64,000 nt of DNA from Salinimicrobium soli (GTDB lineage Bacteria; Bacteroidota; Bacteroidia; Flavobacteriales; Flavobacteriaceae), in the NCBI RefSeq assembly GCF_048323655.1, contig NZ_JBLUWW010000001.1:682001-746000 (forward strand). The letters run 5' to 3'. Every line of letters begins with the position of its first letter. Positions within the stretch are counted from its first letter, which is position 1. The notes below the pieces were generated by a model. The model saw only the letters and a list, made by a program, of their open reading frames with translations, was not told where the DNA came from and made no database searches. Below, in pieces: positions 1 to 8,857 of the stretch. The translations under genes and the position numbers were made by a program.

Positions 1-1834
1 GTGGATTTATAAAAAAACCGTCTCTATCCTCGTTGTTGGCGATCAGGGTTAATCCCTCCTGACTGTAATCATAAGCCACGATCAGATTGTTGTAAATAAG
101 ATTGGCTATTAGGTAATCTGTATCTACCTGGTCGTAAAAAGCATGGGCTCCATCACCCCCAAGAATACCAATGGATTCCCTGCTGCCATTCTGAATAAGG
201 TGTGTCCCATTATCCTGCGTCCCTCCCAGGAAGTAATCTCCGTTTGCAAATGAACTGGGGGCAACTGCAATAGAATAGAACTGGGTAGTGACATAATTTT
301 CCAGCGGACTTATAAAGACATCAGAAGTGGAGGCTTTGGAAAGATCACTTGCAAAAGATACTCCCCCGTCGTGTCCAAAGACGGCTTGATTTGAATTACC
401 TGGCCGGAAGGCTATGACATGTTGATCTGCATGAACATAGGATACGGGGAGGTTATCGAGGTTATCAAAATCAGACCATTTAGATATCTGCTGCCAGGAG
501 TTTCCGCTGTCTGTGGATCGAAAAAGGTCGATTCCCCCTGCATACACTATTCGGTCATCATTAGGATCAGATTCTATCACGAGGTCGTAAAATGCCTGTC
601 CCCGTGCAAAATCGGATGAGAGTATAGTAAGGTCTGCATCGTTTGGCTCATTTATTTTTTGAATGCTGGCAAAGGCATCGGTTGTAATGAACAGGTCGGC
701 TTCCTCTTCAATATTGTCAACTGCAATGTAAAATTTGTCAGGATCTGTTGCTGAAGCTTCTATTTCGGTTCTATAGACATCAGGTATTGTTGTAATGAGA
801 TCAAAAGAGGTGTTTGTTCCTTTTTCCCGTTTATATATATCACCCCCTCTGGAACTCTCACCTTCTCCAGGAGAATAGGTGGTGGAGACCCAGATGTTCC
901 CGGCGGCATCTACTTCAAAGTCATTAAATGATTTTTCCTCGATAAGTTGTTCCCAGGAGCCGCCTCCATCGGTGCTGCGGTAAAGGCCGCGATCAAAGAA
1001 GCCAAGAAAGTTATTTGGATTCCTGGCATTGTCATAAAGGTGAGTAGAAACTCCAATAAAAACTTCCGTTGTATTGCCGTTGTCCCAGGCCTGTATGTCG
1101 TTGATAAAATAAGTTCCACCCACTACGAGTGAATTTGTTCCCTGGCTTGGAGTGGAAAATTTCTTGACATCCAATACCTGTGACCAAGTCTGGCCGGCAT
1201 CGCTGGTTTTGAAAACCCCTGTTCCAATTACATCCCCACCGGTATATTGTTCTCCGGTCCCTACATACCAGGTGTTTTGATCCCTTGGATCTACAGTGAT
1301 ACAGGTGATATTTAAATTTGATGACAGTCCGCTCACCTGTTGCCATTTAGATGAGGCCCTGGTGATATCATTGTTCACCCAAAGTCCGCCACTTACTGAA
1401 CCGGCAAAAACTCTTTTCGCTGTAGGATCGTTAGGATCGAATAACAGAACCCGGGTTCTTCCACCCACAAAGAAAGGACCTCTGGACACCCATGGTTGAG
1501 AATCTTCTCCACCCGGAGCTTTATAAGTATTACGACGATCGCTGAGTTTTTGATACAGCTCTCTCACTTTATACGGCTCAGGATATCCCAACGCCGGATT
1601 CATCGTGAGATACTCCATCATTTCGTAATAGCTGTTTGGAGGCAAGCCTTTTCTGATCCTGTCCAGCCTTGAGAGCTTCCCCCCCTTTTCGGGCACCTGA
1701 GTTTGCAGAAATTCCCGGTGCATCTGCCTGAGCTGAGAGATCTCAGCAGCGGAAGGTTCATCTGAACTTATATAAAAACGGAAAAGTCCTGCAAATAGCA
1801 AGATGGGAATTAAAAAGACAAACCTTTTATTCAT
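1..1834 (-). CDS. BNR/sortilin-like repeat exoprotein, C-terminus missing
   Basis: The frame is open from the ATG at 1834 to the window edge (about 611 codons), so the C-terminus is missing. The N-terminus is a short basic stretch and a hydrophobic segment (MNKRFVFLIPILLFAGLF), read as a signal peptide or anchor. The body carries several Asp-box (BNR) motifs, SDAGQTW, STDGGGSW and STDSGNSW, typical of sialidase/VPS10-type beta-propellers. Such proteins in Flavobacteriaceae are usually secreted and often end in a T9SS sorting domain, which cannot be seen here. An overlapping upstream ATG at 1838 reads into an immediate stop, so 1834 is the start. It follows dgt on the same strand with a 57-bp gap. 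Substrate or partner is unknown; the propeller assignment is solid, an enzymatic role is not. Confidence 0.8.
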   Translation of the reverse strand, partial: MNKRFVFLIPILLFAGLFRFYISSDEPSAAEISQLRQMHREFLQTQVPEKGGKLSRLDRIRKGLPPNSYYEMMEYLTMNPALGYPEPYKVRELYQKLSDRRNTYKAPGGEDSQPWVSRGPFFVGGRTRVLLFDPNDPTAKRVFAGSVSGGLWVNNDITRASSKWQQVSGLSSNLNITCITVDPRDQNTWYVGTGEQYTGGDVIGTGVFKTSDAGQTWSQVLDVKKFSTPSQGTNSLVVGGTYFINDIQAWDNGNTTEVFIGVSTHLYDNARNPNNFLGFFDRGLYRSTDGGGSWEQLIEEKSFNDFEVDAAGNIWVSTTYSPGEGESSRGGDIYKREKGTNTSFDLITTIPDVYRTEIEASATDPDKFYIAVDNIEEEADLFITTDAFASIQKINEPNDADLTILSSDFARGQAFYDLVIESDPNDDRIVYAGGIDLFRSTDSGNSWQQISKWSDFDNLDNLPVSYVHADQHVIAFRPGNSNQAVFGHDGGVSFASDLSKASTSDVFISPLENYVTTQFYSIAVAPSSFANGDYFLGGTQDNGTHLIQNGSRESIGILGGDGAHAFYDQVDTDYLIANLIYNNLIVAYDYSQEGLTLIANNEDRDGFFINP

Positions 1835-1891
1835 TCATAGGGAATTAGCGAAAAACCGGAATAGGTTTTTACTTTACCAAAATACGAAAAA

Positions 1892-3235
1892 TTAAATTTT
1901 CAGACCTTTGAATTTTTTGAATGACGCCACAATATTACTGTCTGTTAATGACGATATGTAGCTGCAGATCCTTATCAGTTTTTCGTACACCGACAGGTCT
2001 TCAAAATATTCGGCTTCAGGAATGAGTTTTTTAACCAGCCTGTTGTAATTGGTCTCTTCTCCATCTTCGGGAAGAAGTGCCCTGGTGTAGGTGTCCAAAA
2101 GGTGAGAAAGCATTTGGTAGCCGGCAATTTCCTTGCTAATTACTTCCTCGCTCTGGTAGATCTTTTCAATACTTATTTTTATAATATCCGTTATTTGGGC
2201 CTCGTACTTACTCTTGTCAAACAACGCCTCATGGAATTCCCCTTTTAGGATAGCTTCTTCGTTCCTCAGGAAGATCTCCACAGCTTCGGTAATAAGAGTA
2301 TTTATTGCCAGAGCCCGTAAATAACTCAGCCGGTCTGCCCTGGTTTCAAGGTTGTGATATTTTTTAGTGTTGATGGAGTTCTTGACCAGGTTGATGAGGT
2401 ATTCGAGAGCGTATTCCTCCTGAATAAGACCCAGATTGATCCCGTCTTCAAAATCAATGATAGTGTAACAGATATCATCTGCCGCTTCCACAAGAAAGGC
2501 CAGCGGATGCCTGCTATACCCGATATTTTTACCTGTGCGGGTAGGGATAAGTCCCAGTTCATTTACTACCTCTTCAAAAAAGGCTTTTTCTGACTGGAAT
2601 ATCCCGAACTTTTTGTCGCCTATTTTGTTGGTGGGTTTATGCGGAAGGGATTCCTTGGGGTACTTAATAAAGGCTCCTAAAGTAGCATACGAAAGCCTGA
2701 TGCCACCGGGAATTCCCGGGCGGTCTTCGGTAAGTATTTTAAAGCCGTTTGCATTGCCTTCAAACTTCACCAGGTCCTGATATTCTTCAGGAGTAAGTTG
2801 GTCTTTAAAACGTTTTCCCCTGCCGTTGCTGAAGTATTCTCCAATGGCTTTTTCTCCGGAATGTCCGAAGGGTGGATTCCCAATGTCATGCGCGAGTGCG
2901 GCGGCGGCTACTATCGCACCAAAATCGTTCATTTGATACCCGTGTACCTTCTCGAGGTGTGGATGCTTTTCGAGGATCTTTTGTCCTGCCAACCTTCCCA
3001 GCGAACGACCCACTACTGAAACTTCAAGGCTGTGCGTGAGGCGCGTGTGCACAAAGTCGGTTTTGGAAAGCGGGATCACCTGCGTCTTGTCCTGCAGGCT
3101 TCTAAAAGCCGAAGAAAATATGATTCTGTCGTAATCTACCTCGAAGCCAAGGCGGGTCTCATTTTGTTCTTTGCGTAAACGTTTATTGATATCTCCGGCT
3201 TTGCGGAGGGACAGGAGTTGTTCCCAGTTCATCAT
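1892..3235 (-). CDS. dgt: dGTPase (deoxyguanosinetriphosphate triphosphohydrolase)
   Basis: A 447-residue HD-superfamily hydrolase that cleaves dGTP to deoxyguanosine and triphosphate, limiting the dNTP pool. The metal-binding residues are visible: H68 in HTRLTHSLEV, H116-D117 in LAHDIGNPPFGHSGE, and a later Asp in VEAADDICYTIID. The FRSLQDKTQV stretch near residue 44 is also typical of the family. Length fits bacterial dGTPases. The start is one of two adjacent ATGs (MMNWEQ). It lies downstream of nrdB-nrdA and the 45-residue gene on the same strand, so dNTP synthesis and degradation genes are side by side. Transcription from the nrd promoter is possible, but an inverted repeat and a GC-rich hairpin lie between. 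Confidence 0.93.
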   Translation of the reverse strand: MMNWEQLLSLRKAGDINKRLRKEQNETRLGFEVDYDRIIFSSAFRSLQDKTQVIPLSKTDFVHTRLTHSLEVSVVGRSLGRLAGQKILEKHPHLEKVHGYQMNDFGAIVAAAALAHDIGNPPFGHSGEKAIGEYFSNGRGKRFKDQLTPEEYQDLVKFEGNANGFKILTEDRPGIPGGIRLSYATLGAFIKYPKESLPHKPTNKIGDKKFGIFQSEKAFFEEVVNELGLIPTRTGKNIGYSRHPLAFLVEAADDICYTIIDFEDGINLGLIQEEYALEYLINLVKNSINTKKYHNLETRADRLSYLRALAINTLITEAVEIFLRNEEAILKGEFHEALFDKSKYEAQITDIIKISIEKIYQSEEVISKEIAGYQMLSHLLDTYTRALLPEDGEETNYNRLVKKLIPEAEYFEDLSVYEKLIRICSYISSLTDSNIVASFKKFKGLKI

Positions 3236-3280
3236 GTGCTGAAAAAATTGCGTTAAGGATTGAGCGGCCTGTTTGAGCTA

Positions 3281-3301
3281 TCCAAAAATGGCATTTTTGG
3301 A
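3281..3301. repeat. Palindrome, CAAAAATGnCATTTTTG family
   Basis: A perfect 21-bp inverted repeat with a single central base, TCCAAAAATG-g-CATTTTTGGA. It belongs to an intergenic family recurring at 7578, 8808, 20712 and 33092, with degenerate copies elsewhere. It lies between the 45-residue gene and dgt. Confidence 0.8.
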
Positions 3302-3321
3302 AGCGAGTAGCGAAAGCCTGA

Positions 3322-3340
3322 CCCCGGCCTGCGCCGGGGG
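3322..3340. terminator. GC-rich hairpin between the 45-aa gene and dgt
   Basis: CCCCGGC and GCCGGGG form a 7-bp GC stem around a 4-base loop. No T-run follows directly, so it is better described as a strong RNA hairpin that may reduce readthrough into dgt than as a clear rho-independent terminator. Confidence 0.45.
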
Positions 3341-3459
3341 AACGCCCACCTCACCTAAAAATTCGGTCGGCATGCCCAAAATACAATAGGTCTCAAAAAT
3401 AACAAAAAAGGGAAGGTATCTCACGACAACTTCCCTATTGTTTTTCCCCTTCGAAGACC

Positions 3460-3597
3460 TTAGGAGATCACGATGTATTCTACCGATGATTCGAGGGCGG
3501 CAAGGCTGGTGTAATAGAGATCTTCGTCTTCCGGTTCGGTGTTGATGTACACCTTGCCGGTTGGGGCACAAACAGAGTGGTTAGAGTGGATTTTCAT
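3460..3597 (-). CDS. Small conserved-type protein downstream of nrdA (45 aa)
   Basis: A 45-residue reading frame starting at ATG 3597 and ending in TAA, 30 bp downstream of the nrdA stop. The translation starts MKIHSNHSVCAPTGKVYINT and continues with the acidic run EPEDEDLYYTSL. It has no signal peptide or membrane segment, one cysteine and an acidic, Tyr-rich middle. Its position as the last gene of the nrdB-nrdA unit suggests co-expression with ribonucleotide reductase. I do not recognise a named family. A longer 97-residue frame on the same strand over this DNA (3278-3571) is Arg/Pro-rich and looks like a shadow of it. That this frame is expressed is inferred from position and natural-looking composition. 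Confidence 0.6.
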   Translation of the reverse strand: MKIHSNHSVCAPTGKVYINTEPEDEDLYYTSLAALESSVEYIVIS

Positions 3598-3627
3598 TGG
3601 TATTTACGGGTTTTGATGGTTTTAAAT

Positions 3628-6051
3628 TTATGAACCGCACATTAGGCAGTCGTCTCCTTCTGATTCTTTAGATCGCGCGATCAGGTTTCTCAGTTCTTCG
3701 GGAGAAAGGGAAGTACTTTCAGGCATAACAACCGCAGTCTCCTCCTTTTTAGCCGCTACCTCGGGTAATTCCTCTTTTTTCTCCTCTTTTGCAAGGGTAA
3801 ATTTGATGGCGTCTACTGCACTCTTGGTTCGCAAATAGTACATTCCGGTCTTAAGGCCGCTCTTCCAGGCATAAAAGTGCATGGAGGTGAGCTTGCTGTA
3901 GTTGGCGTTTTCCATGAACAGGTTGAGAGATTGGGACTGATCAATGAAATAACCGCGCTGGCGCGACATATCAATGATGTCTTTCATGCTCATTTCCCAA
4001 ACCGTTTTGTAAAGTTCCTTAAGGTCCTGCGGAATCACATCAATGCTCTGAACAGAACCATTGGAGCGTAAAATGGCATTTTTCACCTCATCATTCCACA
4101 GATTGCGCTCTACAAGGTCTTCCAGCAGGTGCTTGTTCACAACAATGAATTCTCCTGAAAGCACACGGCGTGTGTAAATATTTGAAGTGTAAGGCTCAAA
4201 AGCTTCGTTGTTTCCAAGGATCTGGGAAGTGGAAGCGGTTGGCATTGGGGCCACTAAGAGGGAATTCCGTACTCCGTGTTTAAGCACCTGCTTGCGCAAT
4301 TTTGCCCAATCCCATCTACCACTGAGGTCTTTGTCATCAATACCCCAAAGGTTGAACTGGAATTTACCCTGGCTGATTGGCGAACCTTCATAAGTAGAGT
4401 AAGGGCCTTCTTCCTGAGCCATTTCCATAGAAGCAGTGACTGCAGCAAAATATAATGTTTCGAAGATCTCCTGGTTCAGCTTTTTAGCCTCATCACTGGT
4501 GAATGGCAAGCGAAGTTTAATAAAAGTGTCAGCTAAGCCCTGTACTCCAAGTCCAACAGGACGGTGCCTGAAGTTGGAGTTTTCTGCTTCCTTGACGGGA
4601 TAAAAATTACGGTCAATAACTTTATTCAGGTTTCGGGTGACACGTTTGGTGATCTTGAACAGTTCCTTGTGATCAAATTCATTGCCCTTGATGAACATTG
4701 GGAGGGCAATGGAAGCAAGATTACAAACCGCTACCTCGTCTTCACTGGTGTATTCGAGGATCTCTGTGCAAAGGTTTGAGGAGCGAATAGTTCCCAGGTT
4801 CTGCTGATTTGATTTCCGGTTTGCAGAATCTTTGTACAGCATGTACGGGGTACCGGTCTCGATCTGTGATTCCAGGATCTTCTCCCAAAGTTCACGGGCT
4901 TTGATCGTTTTTCTTCCTCTTTTTTCAGACTCATATTTCAGGTAGAGTTCTTCAAATTCTTCCCCGTGTTTGTTGTAGAGGTCCGGGCATTCATTAGGGC
5001 ACATAAGCGTCCAATGAGCATCTTCTTCCACACGTTTCATGAAAAGGTCTGGCACCCACATGGCGTAAAACAGATCACGGGCACGCATTTCTTCTTTTCC
5101 GTGGTTCTTCTTAAGATCCAAAAAGTCGAAAATATCCGCATGCCATGGTTCCACATAAATGGCAAAGGAGCCTTTCCGTTTTCCACCGCCCTGGTCTACA
5201 TAACGTGCAGTATCATTAAAAACGCGAAGCATTGGTACAATTCCGTTCGAGGTACCATTGGTTCCTGAAATGTAAGATCCCGTGGCGCGCACGTTATGAA
5301 TAGATAAACCAATTCCACCTGCAGACTGGGAGATCTTTGCCGTTTGTTTCAAAGTATCGTAGATACCATCAATGCTGTCATCCTGCATGGTGAGCAGGAA
5401 ACAGGAAGACATTTGCGGTTTTGGAGTTCCCGAATTGAAAAGTGTAGGGGTAGCGTGCGTAAAATACTTTTTTGACATCAGCTCATAGGTCTCGATGGCT
5501 GCTTCGATATCATCGGGATGAATACCTACGGAAACCCTCATGAGCATATGTTGAGGTCTTTCTGCGATCTTTCCGTTAAGCTTAAGAAGGTAAGAGCGCT
5601 CCAGGGTTTTAAATCCGAAGTAATCATACTGGAAATCCCGGTTGTAGATAATAGTGGAATCCAGCCTTTCCTTATTTTCCAGGATCACTTTATACACATC
5701 ATCGGCCAAAAGGGGGGCTTTTCGACCGGTGCGGGGGTTGACATACTCATACAAGTCTGTCATAACCTCCGAAAATGTTTTTTTGGTGTTCTTATGTAGA
5801 TTGGAAACCGAGATACGGGCGGCCAGCTTCGCATAATCGGGATGCGCTGTGGTCATGGTTGCAGCGATCTCTGCAGCAAGATTGTCAAGTTCGCTGGTGG
5901 TCACACCGTCGTATAATCCTTCGATCACGCGCATTGCAACCTTTACAGGATCTACCAGTTCGTTCAATCCATAGCACAATTTCCGCACCCGGGCGGTGAT
6001 CTTGTCAAACATGATAGGTTCCTTACGGCCGTCTCTCTTTTCTACGTACAT
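3628..6051 (-). CDS. nrdA: Ribonucleoside-diphosphate reductase, alpha subunit (class I)
   Basis: An 807-residue large subunit of class I ribonucleotide reductase, which reduces ribonucleotides to deoxyribonucleotides. An ATP-cone regulatory domain is at the N-terminus (EKRDGRKEPIMFDKITARV). The active-site region includes MSSCFLL (first redox Cys), SNLCTEIL (radical Asn-Cys-Glu set) and the APMPTASTSQILGNNEAFEP loop region. The extreme C-terminus, DDCLMCGS, provides the Cys pair that exchanges with thioredoxin or glutaredoxin. The protein works with NrdB, encoded 118 bp upstream on the same strand. Length and motifs are standard and no defect is visible. Confidence 0.97.
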   Translation of the reverse strand: MYVEKRDGRKEPIMFDKITARVRKLCYGLNELVDPVKVAMRVIEGLYDGVTTSELDNLAAEIAATMTTAHPDYAKLAARISVSNLHKNTKKTFSEVMTDLYEYVNPRTGRKAPLLADDVYKVILENKERLDSTIIYNRDFQYDYFGFKTLERSYLLKLNGKIAERPQHMLMRVSVGIHPDDIEAAIETYELMSKKYFTHATPTLFNSGTPKPQMSSCFLLTMQDDSIDGIYDTLKQTAKISQSAGGIGLSIHNVRATGSYISGTNGTSNGIVPMLRVFNDTARYVDQGGGKRKGSFAIYVEPWHADIFDFLDLKKNHGKEEMRARDLFYAMWVPDLFMKRVEEDAHWTLMCPNECPDLYNKHGEEFEELYLKYESEKRGRKTIKARELWEKILESQIETGTPYMLYKDSANRKSNQQNLGTIRSSNLCTEILEYTSEDEVAVCNLASIALPMFIKGNEFDHKELFKITKRVTRNLNKVIDRNFYPVKEAENSNFRHRPVGLGVQGLADTFIKLRLPFTSDEAKKLNQEIFETLYFAAVTASMEMAQEEGPYSTYEGSPISQGKFQFNLWGIDDKDLSGRWDWAKLRKQVLKHGVRNSLLVAPMPTASTSQILGNNEAFEPYTSNIYTRRVLSGEFIVVNKHLLEDLVERNLWNDEVKNAILRSNGSVQSIDVIPQDLKELYKTVWEMSMKDIIDMSRQRGYFIDQSQSLNLFMENANYSKLTSMHFYAWKSGLKTGMYYLRTKSAVDAIKFTLAKEEKKEELPEVAAKKEETAVVMPESTSLSPEELRNLIARSKESEGDDCLMCGS

Positions 6052-6169
6052 AGTCTATAATTTTGGTAAAGAAATTCCGGAGGTTCTAAAAACCTCGGAA
6101 TTCCGAATGCTTATGATGGTTAAAACGACACCGCGCTGGGGGACGCGCGGCATCATTTAAATGGAAATT

Positions 6170-7147
6170 CTAGAAATCTGCGTCGAAGCTGATCTTGTCA
6201 GAATCCTTGTCTTTATTCATTACTCCTGCTTTCTGGTATTCCCCAACTCTTTTTTCAAAGAAGTTGGTTTTTCCCTGCAGGTTGATCATGTCCATAAAAT
6301 CAAAAGGATTTGCAGTGCCGTATTCTTTCTCACATTCCAACTCCACTAATAGACGGTCAGCCACAAATTCGAGGTACTGGGTCATGAGGTTAGAGTTCAT
6401 CCCTATGAGGCTTACCGGAAGTGATTCGGTAATAAATTCTCTTTCTATATTCAAGGCATCGACAATGATCTCACGGATCCTTTCCTTGGAAACTTTGTTA
6501 ACAAGATGGTTGTTGTGCAGGTGTACTGCAAAGTCGCAGTGCACTCCCTCATCACGGGAGATGAGTTCGTTGGAAAAGGTAAGCCCCGGCATCAATCCGC
6601 GTTTCTTCAGCCAGAAAATAGAGCAGAAAGCTCCGGAGAAGAAGATACCTTCAACAGCAGCAAAAGCTATCAATCGTTCGGCGAAAGAATCAGATTCTAT
6701 CCATTTTAAAGCCCACTGAGCTTTTTTCTGAATAGCGGGAAATACTTCTATAGCTTTAAAAAGCTGATTTTTTTCCTTCTCATCCTTGACGTAGGTATCG
6801 ATAAGAAGGGAATAGGTTTCTGAATGGATATTCTCCATCATGATCTGGAATCCATAGAAGAACTTGGCTTCGGAATACTGAACTTCGTTCACGAAATTCT
6901 CGGCCAGGTTTTCATTTACGATCCCATCAGAGGCGGCAAAAAAGGCAAGTATGTGCTTGATGAAATAACGCTCATCAGCAGTAAGTTTTTGGTTCCAGTC
7001 GGTAAGATCCTGGTGCAGGTCAATTTCTTCCGCGGTCCAGAAGCTAGCTTCCATTTTTTTGTACCAGTCCCAAATGTCGTGGTGTTTAATAGGGAAAATA
7101 ACAAAGCGATCTTTGTTTTCCTGTAAAATGGGTTCTAACTGAGCCAT
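6170..7147 (-). CDS. nrdB: Ribonucleoside-diphosphate reductase, beta subunit
   Basis: The 325-residue radical-generating small subunit of class I ribonucleotide reductase. Diiron ligands and the radical Tyr can be followed: Asp in SFWTAEEIDLHQD, Glu/His and the radical Tyr in ENIHSETYSLLI, Glu in AAVEGIFFSGAF, and Glu/His in SRDEGVHCDFA. The motif spacing resembles the eukaryote-like NrdB group (compare human R2 ENIHSEMY). Having Tyr in this position argues for a classical tyrosyl-radical enzyme. It is the first gene of the nrdB-nrdA-small ORF-dgt run. The roughly 500-bp region upstream must hold its promoter, but I see no convincing NrdR box there. Confidence 0.97.
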   Translation of the reverse strand: MAQLEPILQENKDRFVIFPIKHHDIWDWYKKMEASFWTAEEIDLHQDLTDWNQKLTADERYFIKHILAFFAASDGIVNENLAENFVNEVQYSEAKFFYGFQIMMENIHSETYSLLIDTYVKDEKEKNQLFKAIEVFPAIQKKAQWALKWIESDSFAERLIAFAAVEGIFFSGAFCSIFWLKKRGLMPGLTFSNELISRDEGVHCDFAVHLHNNHLVNKVSKERIREIIVDALNIEREFITESLPVSLIGMNSNLMTQYLEFVADRLLVELECEKEYGTANPFDFMDMINLQGKTNFFEKRVGEYQKAGVMNKDKDSDKISFDADF

Positions 7148-7651
7148 GGTTTAAATTCTTTTCTGGTTGATTTTGTTAAGTTGGTTTAACAAATATTGGA
7201 AAATCAGGCAGATAAAGGAAGATAAGAGGAGAAAGCTTTTCAACAAAGTTTTCAACACGCTAAGACCGCATTGTTATTGATGTTAAGTTAATGACATTGT
7301 ATAAATAACTGTAAAACAGACATTTATAACTTGTTAATAATTTTAAGATACTACAGTTCCTTTCTGGTACGGTCAAGTTGTAAACAGGTAGCTAAAAGGT
7401 CCCAAAAATGCTATTTTAAGCGGGTGTTTTCCCTCAAACTATATGAGCTAAACCCGTTGGATTCTGTAAGAATTTAACGTGATTGATGTATCCCCTCATG
7501 ACGAACCGTTTTATTATCTGGAGCTTGTTTTATTGTGAAGATTAGAACTCATCATGCTTCGGAAGCATTACGGAAAGGAAGTCTCAAAAATGACATTTTT
7601 GAGACTTCACTAAAATTGTTTTTGGTTTTGAAAATTTCAGGAAAAAGTATT
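7148..7651. other. 504-bp intergenic region upstream of nrdB
   Basis: An AT-rich stretch without a credible gene. It holds the 5' region of nrdB, a short CTGT-aaa-ACAG inverted repeat near 7309-7319, a degenerate palindrome copy near 7401-7418 and a perfect one at 7578-7608. The last lies 44 bp beyond the stop of the Gfo/Idh gene. No riboswitch or RNA gene could be recognised. Confidence 0.5.
7578..7608. repeat. Palindrome, CAAAAATGnCATTTTTG family (31 bp)
   Basis: A perfect inverted repeat with 15-bp arms around one central base: GAAGTCTCAAAAATG and its complement. It follows the stop of the minus-strand Gfo/Idh gene and could act as its 3' hairpin. Confidence 0.85.
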
Positions 7652-8743
7652 CTAAAGCAACAATCTTTTACCACCCTTTGCCGCCGACTCATATATTTTT
7701 TCAAGGATTGCAATGTCTTTTAAACCTTCTTCCCCGGGAGCGATCATCGGTTTATTGTTGATGATGGCCAGCGCGTCATCGTCCATTTGTACCGCCTGTT
7801 GATCTTTTCCGAAGGGAGGCAGAACTTTTCCATTACTGGCCTCGCCTTTTACGCCGGAATAGGTTTGAAAAGGTTTTAGGTAATAATATCCGTTTTCGCA
7901 ATTCACTTCCAGGGAATTCATGTTCTCTCCAAAGCTGGTACTGCAGTCAGCGACAATTCCATTTTTAAATTCCAGTTTGAAATGAGTGGTCTCATCCACT
8001 TCATCAAACATCTGTGGACGGTTTATTTCATGGGTGGCCGAGACGGCCACAGGTTCCATTTGGGTCGAGTAGCGCGCAGCGTTTAGTGGGTAAACACCCA
8101 TATCATACATGGCTCCACCGCCCATTTCTTTCTCGAGACGCCAGCCAAGCGAATTTCCGTAAAATCCGGCTGCGGCTTTAAGATCCTTTATCGGCCCAAA
8201 AGGTTGTTTGCGTGCCCATTCCATCATTTTTTGGTTGTTAGGCTCATGCTGTAGCCTGTAACCTATAGCTATTTTGACCTTATTGCTGCTACAGGCATTG
8301 ATCATTTGCCGGCATTCTTCTGTGTTCATGGCCATGGGTTTTTCACACCATACATGTTTACCCGCGTTTGCTGCTATAATGGAATATTTGGCATGAAGGG
8401 AATTGGGCAGTACTACATAAACCACGTCAATATCAGCGTTATTGGCTATCTGTGACATGTTCTCATAATTGTAAACATTGACGTCTTTAATACCGTACTT
8501 TTTCTGCCACTTCGGAATTTTTTCAGGGCTGCAGGTCACGATTCCGCGAAGCTCGCAAAATTGGGTCTTTTGCAGAGCCGGGGCCAATTGGTAGGTGCTG
8601 TAACTACCCAGGCCTACCAATGCTACTCCCAGTTTTTTCTTTGGTTTCTTGAGAAGAAGTCCGGGATAGGGTAGACTGAGGGCGGCCATAAAAAGGCCGG
8701 AACGTTTTATGAAGCTGCGTCTGCTGTTCATCATTTCCTCCAT
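7652..8743 (-). CDS. Gfo/Idh/MocA oxidoreductase with Tat signal
   Basis: A 363-residue NAD(P)-dependent oxidoreductase of the glucose-fructose oxidoreductase family. The N-terminus has a twin-arginine export signal (SRRSFIKR followed by a hydrophobic stretch), so it probably acts folded in the periplasm with its cofactor bound. The Rossmann motif is VALVGLGSYSTYQLAPAL, and the family's EKP motif is in WCEKPMAMN. The C-terminal half matches the Gfo/Idh alpha/beta domain (GGGAMYDMGVYPLNAARY). The substrate, probably a sugar or polyol, cannot be read from sequence. Start codons 8743, 8734 and 8731 are all in frame; GGAGG just before the latter two favours one of them. The gene is flanked on both sides by palindromes of the same family. 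Confidence 0.9.
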   Translation of the reverse strand: MEEMMNSRRSFIKRSGLFMAALSLPYPGLLLKKPKKKLGVALVGLGSYSTYQLAPALQKTQFCELRGIVTCSPEKIPKWQKKYGIKDVNVYNYENMSQIANNADIDVVYVVLPNSLHAKYSIIAANAGKHVWCEKPMAMNTEECRQMINACSSNKVKIAIGYRLQHEPNNQKMMEWARKQPFGPIKDLKAAAGFYGNSLGWRLEKEMGGGAMYDMGVYPLNAARYSTQMEPVAVSATHEINRPQMFDEVDETTHFKLEFKNGIVADCSTSFGENMNSLEVNCENGYYYLKPFQTYSGVKGEASNGKVLPPFGKDQQAVQMDDDALAIINNKPMIAPGEEGLKDIAILEKIYESAAKGGKRLLL

Positions 8744-8807
8744 AAGGTAAATAAAATGAAGCTTTTACAGAAATATTCCAGTTGAGCAGGGGAGTTCAAC
8801 AGCCTGA

Positions 8808-8834
8808 GGTTCCAAAAATGACATTTTTGGAACC
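8808..8834. repeat. Palindrome, CAAAAATGnCATTTTTG family (27 bp)
   Basis: A perfect inverted repeat, GGTTCCAAAAATG-a-CATTTTTGGAACC. It lies just downstream of the DUF4412 gene stop (minus strand). Confidence 0.85.
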
Positions 8835-8857
8835 ACTTATTGTTTTCTTTCAGGACA

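Noticed and set aside
3278..3571. 97-residue minus-strand frame
   Set aside because: Arg/Pro-rich with no domain; it covers the 45-residue gene in another phase and runs through the palindrome and hairpin.
7148..7577. NrdR box or B12 riboswitch upstream of nrdB
   Set aside because: No paired 16-bp NrdR-type motif and no recognisable riboswitch core; the short CTGT-aaa-ACAG repeat alone is too weak.
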